Both the position numbers and the translations under genes were made by a program. Source: a virus. Taken from it: DNA of 30,322 nucleotides. Positions 7,069 to 16,071 of the stretch are shown one piece after another. Position 1 is the first letter of the stretch. Each line of letters begins with the position of its first letter. Where the stretch lies: IMG/VR virus record IMGVR_UViG_3300009164_000235, positions 1-30,322 of that record; one strand, given 5' to 3'. The notes under the pieces were generated by a model. That model did no database searches. It saw only the letters and a list, made by a program, of their open reading frames with translations, and had not been told where the DNA came from.

Positions 7069-7926
7069 TTAGAATGGTAATTCATCATCATTGTAGTCAT
7101 CCTCAACAACCACATTCGTTTCTTTAACTGTTGCGTTTTTTGCAACAGTTGCCCCACCAAAGGATGCTTCAGAATTTGATGTGTTCAAATAAACATACTT
7201 ACCTTGGGATTCATCCCATCTTGGGGATTCCCCTCTTGAAATTGCTTCAAGATATTCTACTGGTTTTCTACTATAAACATCTCTCCAAGTAGATTCATCG
7301 TCTACCCATTTTTTTACTAAATTAGCATCCGTAGATAGAGGTGCTGGATCATCATACATAATTGTGGAAACACTTGTATATTCCTTTCCTTTTGGACTTT
7401 TTGATTTCACTAACTCGATAATCAAATCTCTTCCATTATCAATATCAGAAATATCCCCCTTGTTTCTGAAGATTGGTATCATCTTGTCTAAAATACCATC
7501 CTTCTTATAATTGTGCTTAAATCTCCAATACTTTGGCCCTTCTTCTTCCTTGTCTCTATCAATAACCTTAACAACATAAAATAGTTTAGCCTTATAATCT
7601 TTAGCTAATTCATCATCATCTTTGCGTTTGGTTGCTTTCAACGCATGGTAAACATCATTCAATGGGGATGCTTCATTGTCATTACCTGCTGGGTCATAAA
7701 TCTTTTGGTAATACCCCCCAACTTGTAATTCATGAAACCACGTCTCCTTAAATACAGATGAGCCATCAGTTGTAGGCAAAATCCTAATTCTCCTTTGTCC
7801 TGTGTTTTCTTTGTCAGAAAGTAATAACGTAAAATAACGTTTCATTCTGTCCTCTTGCGATAATTTTTGGGAATCCCCTTTTTGGTTTTTTTCATACTGC
7901 GCCATTATGGCATCTAAATTCGACAT
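7069..7926 (-). CDS. 32: Single-stranded DNA-binding protein, gp32-like
   Basis: The protein coats single-stranded DNA at the fork and coordinates UvsX, helicase and polymerase. The 285-residue length is close to T4 gp32 (301). The basic N-terminus with RMKRYFTLLL, the OB-fold core with RIRILPT, KLFYVVKVIDRD and YWRFKHNY, and the DPAPLSTD segment fit the family, as does its place directly before uvsX. Two features are odd. There is no cysteine at all, so the gp32 zinc site (His-Cys3 in T4) is lost. The C-terminus DDYNDDELPF resembles the acidic tip of bacterial SSB (DDDIPF) more than the T4 gp32 tail. The ATG at 7926 is preceded by CTATATAATATG. A terminator closes the upstream structural operon, so gp32 probably has its own promoter between 7927 and 7983. 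Confidence 0.92.
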   Translation of the reverse strand: MSNLDAIMAQYEKNQKGDSQKLSQEDRMKRYFTLLLSDKENTGQRRIRILPTTDGSSVFKETWFHELQVGGYYQKIYDPAGNDNEASPLNDVYHALKATKRKDDDELAKDYKAKLFYVVKVIDRDKEEEGPKYWRFKHNYKKDGILDKMIPIFRNKGDISDIDNGRDLIIELVKSKSPKGKEYTSVSTIMYDDPAPLSTDANLVKKWVDDESTWRDVYSRKPVEYLEAISRGESPRWDESQGKYVYLNTSNSEASFGGATVAKNATVKETNVVVEDDYNDDELPF

Positions 7927-7983
7927 ATTATATAGTTTTTGTTTACAACAATATTACATAACAATGATAGGTAACTTTATCAG

Positions 7984-8012
7984 AAAAAAAAAGGGGTGTT
8001 ACCCCCTTTTTT
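7984..8012 (-). terminator. Intrinsic terminator at the end of the structural operon
   Basis: On the coding strand, AAAAAAGGGG-GTAACA-CCCCTTTTTTTTT forms a ten-pair stem with a G/C core and a T-run. It lies 18 bases after the stop of the 238-residue gene and separates the tail genes from gp32. Confidence 0.85.
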
Positions 8013-8030
8013 ATAAAATATTAAAATAAA

Positions 8031-8747
8031 TTATCTTCTGAAATTATAATTATTATCATTCATAAAATCATCCTCTTCATCATCCATAGAACCAAATGAG
8101 TTCTTTATCTCATTTGGATTAATATTTACAACATCATCCGATGTTAAAACATAATCATTTTTTCCACTCTTTTCCATTTCAACTTGTTTATCATCAAAAA
8201 ATTGAGATAATTTTTGATTGAATGGATAAGAATCGTAAGTTCTTAACTCAAGTTTCTCCTCTGGAGTCTTTTCACGATATTTTTCAACCTTTGAATCAAT
8301 AGCATTTAACTTTTCAAATATACTATCCATTTTGGCTAATTTCTCCTCCAACTTGGTAATTTGTGAAAATAAATTATCAAAATATTCAGTCTGTTTTGAT
8401 TCTATATTTTTTTGGCTGGTAACCAAATCAGTAATATCTAATTCTTCTGAATCACCCTCATCACCCTTTTCTTCACTATCCCCTTCATCATCAATAACTG
8501 TAACATCTTCATCAGTCTCAACATCAATTGGTTGTGGATTTGCTGTGCTTAAAGCATCTTCAGCACCCCCTGGTGGGATTGGCGAAACTTCTCCTGGTGG
8601 GGTTAATGGTGCATTTGGCATTGGTGCAGCATTTGGGTCACCCATAGGTGGTGGTGGTGGAGGTAAAGTAGCATCTTGCTCACTAATATATCTGTTGATA
8701 TTATGATATCTACTAATTTCATTTAAAATTTTCTGATCTATTTTCAT
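8031..8747 (-). CDS. Acidic, proline-rich coiled-coil protein of unknown function (probable virion-related)
   Basis: I do not recognise a named family. The 238 residues fall into segments: a basic/helical N-terminus (KILNEISRYHNINRYISEQ), a Pro/Ala-rich linker with six prolines in a row (about 29-75), a highly acidic stretch (about 77-105), a predicted coiled coil (about 108-160, heptad-like KLEEKLAKMDSIFEKLNAID), and an acidic C-terminal region ending NNYNFRR. It has no Cys and no membrane segment. It lies at the end of the tail gene run, 4 bases after a 71-residue gene, and is followed by a terminator. A structural or assembly role is likely from context; scaffold, chaperone or minor virion protein are all possible. 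Confidence 0.85.
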   Translation of the reverse strand: MKIDQKILNEISRYHNINRYISEQDATLPPPPPPMGDPNAAPMPNAPLTPPGEVSPIPPGGAEDALSTANPQPIDVETDEDVTVIDDEGDSEEKGDEGDSEELDITDLVTSQKNIESKQTEYFDNLFSQITKLEEKLAKMDSIFEKLNAIDSKVEKYREKTPEEKLELRTYDSYPFNQKLSQFFDDKQVEMEKSGKNDYVLTSDDVVNINPNEIKNSFGSMDDEEDDFMNDNNYNFRR

Positions 8748-8751
8748 TTTA

Positions 8752-8967
8752 TTAATCGTTTAATAATTCTTTTATCCCACCATGAGTTTTAACTTTAACT
8801 TGTCTGTTAATTGTTTTAGTTTCAGTACGTTCAATTAAACCATCTTTTTCTTTAACAACAAAACATTCACCTGTGATTAAATCACAAACTTCTTTTGAAC
8901 CATCATCTAATATTTGTTCTTTTTTTGATGATGAATGCCTTAAATAACTATTTAAATTCTCAATCAT
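8752..8967 (-). CDS. Small protein of unknown function (71 residues)
   Basis: This is a short charged protein. The N-terminal half has two Cys spaced C-DLITGE-C (residues 28 and 35). The C-terminal half is rich in Lys and Thr (ETKTINRQVKVKTHGGIKELL). It shows no signal peptide or membrane segment. It is credible because it fills the gap between two genes on the same strand, starts at an ATG with the leader AAATAATATG used by other genes here, has a TATTTATA box 16 bases upstream, and ends 4 bases before the next ATG. The function is unknown; co-expression with tail genes suggests a virion or assembly role. Confidence 0.7.
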   Translation of the reverse strand: MIENLNSYLRHSSSKKEQILDDGSKEVCDLITGECFVVKEKDGLIERTETKTINRQVKVKTHGGIKELLND

Positions 8968-8983
8968 ATTATTTTATTTTACA

Positions 8984-8991
8984 TATAAATA
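8984..8991 (-). promoter_or_regulatory. TATTTATA box, putative late promoter
   Basis: On the coding strand it reads GATATATTTATATG, 16 bases before the ATG of the 71-residue gene and in a 53-base gap after the hub gene. It is one of seven exact copies found in intergenic gaps of this window. Confidence 0.4.
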
Positions 8992-9020
8992 TATCAATTA
9001 AACCAATTATTCAAATAATT

Positions 9021-12000
9021 TTAATTTAATTTAGGATATAAAATTAATTTTGTATAATTAACTCTCCAATATTTTATTTTTAATAAAGGAACATCAATAG
9101 AAAAAACATCACCAATAATATCATTATTATTTGAATTTTCATCATTTTTAACGAAATTACTATCACTTTTTATTTTTAACTTAATATCATCTTCTGTTAG
9201 TTTATATTTATTGTCGCTAGTTGTTGCAGATTCAGCAATAAACTTTATCCCAGTATAAGGCACCTTATTACTTTCCTTATCTATTTTAATATTAACTAAT
9301 ATTGTATAAGTTTCAGCAGATTTAACATTAACTTTAAAATCAGATATAACTGGCGCACCATCAAGAACATATAATTTAATTAATGTTTCCTCAATGGTTT
9401 TATTCATATTATCCAAAAATAATAATTCTTTTGGATTTTTAGTTTCAAAGAACAAATCTAAATAATATGGTAAAGTATATGAAGGCTCTTTTGGTATTCT
9501 TGTTGTTTTAATATTATTATATGTATATTCACACACTTTATTTAATTTAGCCAAATTAGAATTATTTTTTGCATTAACATAATTTGCTTCTTGATTTACC
9601 TTAAACTCTGCTGGCGGTGTTAATGCTCTCAATGATGCATATGCACTTTCTAATTTTTTTTCTAATGTACCATAAAACTTAGTTTTCTGTAATCTATCAA
9701 AATTGTTATTAGAACCTAATACAGCGTCATCAGCAGGATTCAACCCATAAAGCCAATATTTTATATATAATTTTATAAAATTAGTTTCAGCACCACTTTT
9801 TAAATATGATGCAAAACCTTCAAGTGCAAAACTCATAAATTTAACGTATGATTCAAATGAACTAAAAATAGCAAAGGGTGTTTGTATCTTTTCATTTTCA
9901 ACACTCTTTGCACAATAAAATGTTGCTTTACCTTGATTAAATTGTGCTATTTCTCCCCTATCATGCATTAACCATACATTTCCAAAGTTATTGTGATTCG
10001 CTTTAAATTTATTATCATTAAAAGATGATAGATAACTTATAACATAAATATAATCAGCCAATTCACCACCAACCGTTTTTGTTATTCCAGAATATATCTC
10101 TGTTGCAGATGAATAAATAATATTATCATCCGTTATTCTTTCATAGTTAACATAATCTTCATATAAGTATGTTCCGCATATACTTGAATTTGTTTGCTTT
10201 GTTCCACTAGTTTGAGAATTATTTGTTTCACTAGATTTTTCTGTCTTTTCATTTTGAATAGATTTAGCATAATTACTTTCTATCTTTGACAACAAATTTT
10301 CATTAATACTAGTTAAGTATGTATCTGTACTTGGGGGTGAGTATATACTTTGTCTAGTTCCAGTAAATGTTGTTTCAAATGTTCCTGGCGCAATTTTATG
10401 TGATACTTCTGTAATGAAATAAGGTCCTCCAAACATTGGGACATGTTCCAAATTGAAATACATTGTTGGTTGAATTAAAGCATTACCAAAACAAGTTATA
10501 GTTGATTTATAACTTAAATTCTTATACAGATTAAACAATGATGCACTTTGCGTAGTTTCACCCCTACCTGAAACCAAATTTCTAACAGTCTCTTGTTGGA
10601 TTAATGATTCCAATGTTGCTGTTCCATTATTCTGGTCAACTGTTACCCCATAGAAAATGGCTTGATTTCTAATTCCAGCATCAACCAAAAAACTAACGCA
10701 TTTATTTGATTGCGACCAATCTTTTTTATTTGTTTGATCCTCCAAGAATGGTATTTTTGCTGGTTTTAACATATCAATTGCATCATCCCCATATCTAAAA
10801 TCTTTTGGACCTTTAGGTGTTGTTGAATCCCTTCCAGAAAAAATACAAACCAATTTTGGTCCTGATTTTCTATAATCAACATCTGTATAATTCCCCCAAA
10901 CATCATTGGCAATATCAGTAGCACTTTCAATTACATCTTCAATATTATCAGTTGGTGATAATGCCCCATAGAAATTAACATAAGATGGCATTGGTAAAAC
11001 ATTAAAGTTATTCTTAACAAGAATTCCACCAATGAAATTAAATACTGGTGTCTTTAAATTTGTTTTTGTCCCTACAAATATTGTCTTCAAATCAAAAATA
11101 TCCACATAATATAAATCACCAATATTCCTACCACCCCTATCTAAAAATAAAACATCCTCAAATAAAGTTCTACTTGTAAAATCACTACTAGAAATCCACT
11201 TATCATTTATCGACTTAAATGTTTCATATAAATCATATTTAGAAAATTTACTGTCCAAACCTGAATTTATTGTATTAATTTCAACAATATCAATATTATT
11301 AATCTCTCTCTCTAATAAAGATAATGTTTCATTTAAATTATCTTCCACAAAAGTATCTAATGAAATTTGATAATTATTCAATAATGTTAAAAACTGTTGC
11401 TTGTTAAATAGGGGATTTTTTAATTTTTGTGTTGCATATATTTTTATTGGTTTTGCTAATGCAATAACATTCGCTTCGGTAAATTCAATATTGTTATCAA
11501 TAAAGAAATCCGTAATATATGAACCATTATTTTTATAAGTTAATGAACTAATTGTTGAAAATCCAACATGTTGTCTTAAAGCCTTCCAAGCATTTTCATT
11601 TGCTAATTCAGACAATTGTAATGCTATATTATTTGGTAAACTATTTGCAACATATCCTTTAAATTTCGCTGGATTTAAAATCCTAGAATTACCCCCTAAA
11701 TGACTAATTAATGAATTATAATAATATCTATCATATTGTGTTGGATTACCATATTTAAATAGCATATCATAACTCAAAAATCCATCCAAAAAGTTAATCA
11801 TATTTTTATCTTGATATTCGGCAGATTGTTTGTAAAATTCATTTTCATCCAAATTAAGATGGTTTGATGGTACTTCCATCAGATTCCTAAACAATAATTG
11901 GAAATTTTTATATGCGGAATCCGGGTTACTATAATCCAATCCAATCAAATTTATCTGATCCTTATTTTGGTCAATATCATATATTGATTTGCTAAAATTT

Positions 12001-15000
12001 AAAAACTCATTCTCAAATAAATTTAATGTATCATAATCAAATATTGAAAATATATCCTCAATTGAGGCGTAATTTTCATTGCCAAAATTTCTTAATAATG
12101 AAAACCCATTTACATCCTTTTTACTATTAAGATATTCTGTATGATTTGGTTTTCTTAAATTATCTAATGTAAATGAATTATATGTATCTTGCATAATCAA
12201 ACTAATTGCCCCATTATGTGCAGTATTTAATAATGAATCAACTGATGAAAAATTTGTAATTAAATTATTATTTGTTGATGGTAATACATAATATTTTGAT
12301 GTTGCACTAAAATTTGCATCCTCACAATAATTGCTAAATGTTGAACTATCGTATATGTTTTTTGGAACTAACGTGGTGTAACAATTAAATGTTAACCCAC
12401 TTATGTTATATGTTAATGTCTTAAACGCTTTAAACCCCCTTTTCTGATTTATGCTTAATTCATTATTTGTAAATCCAGAAAATAAATCATATCCATTTAA
12501 AAAAGCATTAAAATCATTTAATAATACTGGATAAAAACCTATACTAATATTATTATTTTCTTTTAATTTTATTGGTTCACTACCATTAATAATATATTCA
12601 AAATTTGAATCCGAATTAAAATTTGTTTTATAATCAAAATCTTTCCAGACTTCATCCAAAAAGTCTTCTCCAGTCTTAACCGTTTCTTTATACCTATGCC
12701 ATATTGAACCATATTTTAATATCCAAGCGTATGGTAATTTATGTAAAGCAGAATATTTTACAAAGGTTGCAAAAACGTGCCCATCCTTATTAGGATTGTT
12801 ATTTTGAACACCCTTGTCAATGAAAAAATCGGTAAGGGGGGATAATGGTAGCGAATTTAAAAAAAGATAAGCAGAAGCAATATATGGATGTTTATCTCCT
12901 GTTCTCCATTTATTAACCCCAACCTGAATGGCATTGTTAAATATTGGACCATTAATTAAAGATTTTGTCTGATTTGTTAAAAAATTATCTTGATATATTG
13001 AGCCATACATAAGATGTTTTTCTGTTGCAAAAAATTTAAATGGTCTGTTTGTTACACTTTCATTATATTCTTTAAAATTTGTTATGACATTTCTCTTCCT
13101 ATTGAAGAATATTGTTTTTGTTGTATCATATTTATTAGCAAAACTATTATTTAAATTTTCACTAACCCATAGTGCATCCGTAAAAGGATAAGTAAAAGTT
13201 ATATTATCCTCTGTTGGTGCTTTTTGAATTACCTCAACAATTGTTTTAACTTTTTTTTCATCTAAATTATTGGTAAAATTATCTGTTGTTAATTTAAAAT
13301 CACCAATATCATATAATTTACTTGGATTGTTTAATATATCACTAATGTAAGCCGAATTGGAAAATCCATCCAAATATTTATTATATCTTTCAGATATTCC
13401 ACCAGATATTTCTTCCAATATTGTATTATAATTATCATAATTCAAACCACTTACTGAAAATAATATATTTTTTAATTGCTGAATAAATATTACTGAATTG
13501 GTTGATAATGTATTCTTTATATTCTTAAATTCATTTTCTTTAATTAGCATACCAATCCTCTTATCCTTTTCATATATTGATGAAAATCCTGACATATAAG
13601 ATGATAAAAGAATCCTATCCCATAATTCATAAAAGAATTTTGAATTTGATGTTAATTCGTATGGTAATACTTGAAATGGATATTCCATTGTAGTATGCAC
13701 ATAACTATTTCTAATAATTTTATCCAAGTCAAGCGCATCCTTTGGTGATGGCGTTTCCAAACGTTTTGAATACCCAGTTATATATTCTTCAACAAATTCA
13801 ACTTCGGGCCAAACATCATAAAAATTACCTTTTGTTGTATTAACAACTGTCGGATCCCCAGGATAAACCAATTCATATTTATTCGCGTCTTTTTTGTCAT
13901 TTGTCTGAAAAACCAAAGGCCAAGGAAATACAAAATTATCCTCGGTATTCAAAGAATTATCATCTTTTGCTATCTGGTTATCACCCAATACCCCATCTAT
14001 TCTAATTTTGCTATCTCTGGCATTCCAAGCTTTTAAATGAACATCTTCCATCAATCTAAGAAACCCTTCAGTTGTTGCCATAATAACAGCAATAACATTC
14101 TTTACGGTTGGCTTAAACCCAATTCCCGTTTCTTTCTTTTCAATCCTTTTTGCCAATTGTTCAGACAATGCCCTCTCAATACCATTTAATTCATTAATGA
14201 ATTTTGATTCCATTAAATTTCTTTCTTCAACAAATGGTGCAATAACAAAAGTTGATGTCGTTTTTGTTACCCCAGAAATAGTATAAGTGAAAAATATATT
14301 CTTCTCTATTCTAGTTCGACAAGTATCTTCAGTTAAAGAATTTAATTCAGTTAAAGAAAGAGATTTGTTTCTTATTTTATATGTCTGACACCAATCAATA
14401 TCAGAAGGTTTAACACCAATATCAAATGTATTATAATTAATATTATTTTCTATTGCTGATGTACCATATATACCAAAAGTTGGATTATCATTTAATTCAC
14501 TATTGTATTTTGATATAATAGTTTTTAAATCACTTTCAACCAAAAGTATCTTACCATCCTTTGGATTATCTATAATTTCTTTCTTAAACCCATATGCAGG
14601 ATACTTTACCCCTGTCAATATAATAGGGTTACCATCCAAATATTTATTATACCAAGAAGTTATTCCCCCTCTTACCTCTTGATAAAAATTGGAAAGGAAT
14701 TTCTTATATCTCTTACCATCTGTTAATTTCTGAACATCAACTTTGTTTAATGAATTTAAAACATTTTGCTCAAACATCTCAAGTTTGTATGTCAATTCAG
14801 CCAAAGTTAATTCTGGGAAATTAATATCAATTAATCCTTTTGCTTTATATTCTTTATATACCTCAATTATTTTCTGATAACCAAGTTCATTGTTAACCTC
14901 AAAAATTGTTTCATCATTTAATGAACTTTGTATTTGCCCATCTGTTTGATTTACTATATTATTTACTTGTTCTGGAGTTAAATCGGAAATTTTTGTTTGT

Positions 15001-15758
15001 GTTATCTTATATTTTTTTGCATACATATTTGGGCAAGCAATTAAATGACCAACACTTATATCAGATAATACATTATATTTATATCCCAAAAATTCAAGAT
15101 TAACCGTATAATCCCCACTTGTAGTATTGAAATTTGCATTGAATTTTGTCAAAACTAATTCATACCTAACCGCCTTACCATAATATCCTTTAATCGTTAA
15201 ATAAAATGGGGGGTATGGTAAATTAAAAAAGGCAGAGTAAGGTGAATCATTACCCAAACTAAATAACGCCCTACCTTGAATATCCTCCATTGTAATGGTA
15301 ACAGTAGGAACAAATGATGAATTTGTTTTAATATCAATCATTTTAATACCAAACAAAGTATTATTTTCAATATTATCCACACCATTCAAGAAATAAGACT
15401 CTTCACCTTCACCAACCAAATCAATAGTTTTTTGATTAGCACCTTTATTATCTAATGAATTTTTTCCTGTAAATTCATCATAATAACTAGAAGTAAAATA
15501 ATCATCTTTTGTATTTGGTTTTAAAAAATTTATAGAAGCAAGTTTAATATTCTTAATAGAATCCTTGGGTTCGCCCCCAATCAAAAGTTTTGTCCTTGGT
15601 ATTAATTTTGTTTCCAAATTAGCATACATAACAAAATTTTCTGGAATAACAGCCCTGTCTATAACCTCCCCAGTATTGGTGATTATCTTGTTTGGATCGA
15701 TATATATGACATTCTGATAATCATATATAACATGTACATCACCTTGTTCATTTGCCAT
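9021..15758 (-). CDS. Giant baseplate hub-like protein with possible cell-wall lytic domain
   Basis: At 2245 residues this is the largest protein in the window. The N-terminal region (about 150-235) has SPYSAFFNLPYPPFYLTIKG and GYYGKAVRYEL, of a kind seen in large baseplate proteins of marine T4-like phages. Near residues 1755-1805, QPTMYFNLEHVPMFGGPYFI and EVSHKIAPGTFETTF look like the end of a gp27/VgrG-like hub domain. After a Ser/Thr/Asn-rich linker, residues about 1880-1985 contain NHNNFGNVW and later FAIFSSFESY, a pattern like GH73 glucosaminidases, which suggests a tail-associated lysin comparable in role to the gp5 lysozyme. The long middle (about 250-1650) has no motif I recognise. 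It starts at ATG 15758, overlapping the gp53-like gene by 11 bases. Hub assignment is moderate; the lytic domain is tentative. Confidence 0.85.
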   Translation of the reverse strand: MANEQGDVHVIYDYQNVIYIDPNKIITNTGEVIDRAVIPENFVMYANLETKLIPRTKLLIGGEPKDSIKNIKLASINFLKPNTKDDYFTSSYYDEFTGKNSLDNKGANQKTIDLVGEGEESYFLNGVDNIENNTLFGIKMIDIKTNSSFVPTVTITMEDIQGRALFSLGNDSPYSAFFNLPYPPFYLTIKGYYGKAVRYELVLTKFNANFNTTSGDYTVNLEFLGYKYNVLSDISVGHLIACPNMYAKKYKITQTKISDLTPEQVNNIVNQTDGQIQSSLNDETIFEVNNELGYQKIIEVYKEYKAKGLIDINFPELTLAELTYKLEMFEQNVLNSLNKVDVQKLTDGKRYKKFLSNFYQEVRGGITSWYNKYLDGNPIILTGVKYPAYGFKKEIIDNPKDGKILLVESDLKTIISKYNSELNDNPTFGIYGTSAIENNINYNTFDIGVKPSDIDWCQTYKIRNKSLSLTELNSLTEDTCRTRIEKNIFFTYTISGVTKTTSTFVIAPFVEERNLMESKFINELNGIERALSEQLAKRIEKKETGIGFKPTVKNVIAVIMATTEGFLRLMEDVHLKAWNARDSKIRIDGVLGDNQIAKDDNSLNTEDNFVFPWPLVFQTNDKKDANKYELVYPGDPTVVNTTKGNFYDVWPEVEFVEEYITGYSKRLETPSPKDALDLDKIIRNSYVHTTMEYPFQVLPYELTSNSKFFYELWDRILLSSYMSGFSSIYEKDKRIGMLIKENEFKNIKNTLSTNSVIFIQQLKNILFSVSGLNYDNYNTILEEISGGISERYNKYLDGFSNSAYISDILNNPSKLYDIGDFKLTTDNFTNNLDEKKVKTIVEVIQKAPTEDNITFTYPFTDALWVSENLNNSFANKYDTTKTIFFNRKRNVITNFKEYNESVTNRPFKFFATEKHLMYGSIYQDNFLTNQTKSLINGPIFNNAIQVGVNKWRTGDKHPYIASAYLFLNSLPLSPLTDFFIDKGVQNNNPNKDGHVFATFVKYSALHKLPYAWILKYGSIWHRYKETVKTGEDFLDEVWKDFDYKTNFNSDSNFEYIINGSEPIKLKENNNISIGFYPVLLNDFNAFLNGYDLFSGFTNNELSINQKRGFKAFKTLTYNISGLTFNCYTTLVPKNIYDSSTFSNYCEDANFSATSKYYVLPSTNNNLITNFSSVDSLLNTAHNGAISLIMQDTYNSFTLDNLRKPNHTEYLNSKKDVNGFSLLRNFGNENYASIEDIFSIFDYDTLNLFENEFLNFSKSIYDIDQNKDQINLIGLDYSNPDSAYKNFQLLFRNLMEVPSNHLNLDENEFYKQSAEYQDKNMINFLDGFLSYDMLFKYGNPTQYDRYYYNSLISHLGGNSRILNPAKFKGYVANSLPNNIALQLSELANENAWKALRQHVGFSTISSLTYKNNGSYITDFFIDNNIEFTEANVIALAKPIKIYATQKLKNPLFNKQQFLTLLNNYQISLDTFVEDNLNETLSLLEREINNIDIVEINTINSGLDSKFSKYDLYETFKSINDKWISSSDFTSRTLFEDVLFLDRGGRNIGDLYYVDIFDLKTIFVGTKTNLKTPVFNFIGGILVKNNFNVLPMPSYVNFYGALSPTDNIEDVIESATDIANDVWGNYTDVDYRKSGPKLVCIFSGRDSTTPKGPKDFRYGDDAIDMLKPAKIPFLEDQTNKKDWSQSNKCVSFLVDAGIRNQAIFYGVTVDQNNGTATLESLIQQETVRNLVSGRGETTQSASLFNLYKNLSYKSTITCFGNALIQPTMYFNLEHVPMFGGPYFITEVSHKIAPGTFETTFTGTRQSIYSPPSTDTYLTSINENLLSKIESNYAKSIQNEKTEKSSETNNSQTSGTKQTNSSICGTYLYEDYVNYERITDDNIIYSSATEIYSGITKTVGGELADYIYVISYLSSFNDNKFKANHNNFGNVWLMHDRGEIAQFNQGKATFYCAKSVENEKIQTPFAIFSSFESYVKFMSFALEGFASYLKSGAETNFIKLYIKYWLYGLNPADDAVLGSNNNFDRLQKTKFYGTLEKKLESAYASLRALTPPAEFKVNQEANYVNAKNNSNLAKLNKVCEYTYNNIKTTRIPKEPSYTLPYYLDLFFETKNPKELLFLDNMNKTIEETLIKLYVLDGAPVISDFKVNVKSAETYTILVNIKIDKESNKVPYTGIKFIAESATTSDNKYKLTEDDIKLKIKSDSNFVKNDENSNNNDIIGDVFSIDVPLLKIKYWRVNYTKLILYPKLN

Positions 15759-16071
15759 AATAAAAGAAATAATTTTCTGCTGCGTTTTTATAATCTAATA
15801 AAGAAGTTTCTAATGGAAATGGTATTTTCAACATTGCCCCATCATATATATTATTTTCAATACCACCGTGTTCTGGATTTGCAGCCAAAATAAGCCATCC
15901 AAAAAATGGACTCTGATAATATTGTTGAGAAATTTTATCTAATCTACTAACATTTTTTTTATAGAAAAATACATTATCCCCGCTCTTTGGGGGTAATTTC
16001 ACAAATGGCACAACTTTCTGTTCACCATTATTACTAAATAATGAATATCTATTATAATATTTTAAATTCAT
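15748..16071 (-). CDS. 53: Baseplate wedge protein, gp53/LysM-like
   Basis: This 107-residue protein resembles the LysM-like core of T4 gp53, a baseplate wedge component that helps lock wedges around the hub. The pattern is RLDKISQQYYQSPFFGWLIL, AANPEHGG, then YDGAMLKIPFP, matching the family scheme of a Y-G/Q stretch, W-x-x-I, N and G-x-x-L-x-I-P. It is shorter than T4 gp53 (196). It overlaps both neighbours (4 bases with the 1554-residue gene, 11 with the hub gene), so the three are translated together and probably assemble together. No signal peptide or membrane segment is present. Confidence 0.75.
   Translation of the reverse strand: MNLKYYNRYSLFSNNGEQKVVPFVKLPPKSGDNVFFYKKNVSRLDKISQQYYQSPFFGWLILAANPEHGGIENNIYDGAMLKIPFPLETSLLDYKNAAENYFFYYGK

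Noticed and set aside
7069-7926. gp32 zinc finger
   Set aside because: The protein has no cysteine, so the usual site cannot form.
8332-8706. Plus-strand open frame of 124 codons, Gly/Ser-rich
   Set aside because: It is the antisense of the Pro- and acid-rich part of the 238-residue gene.
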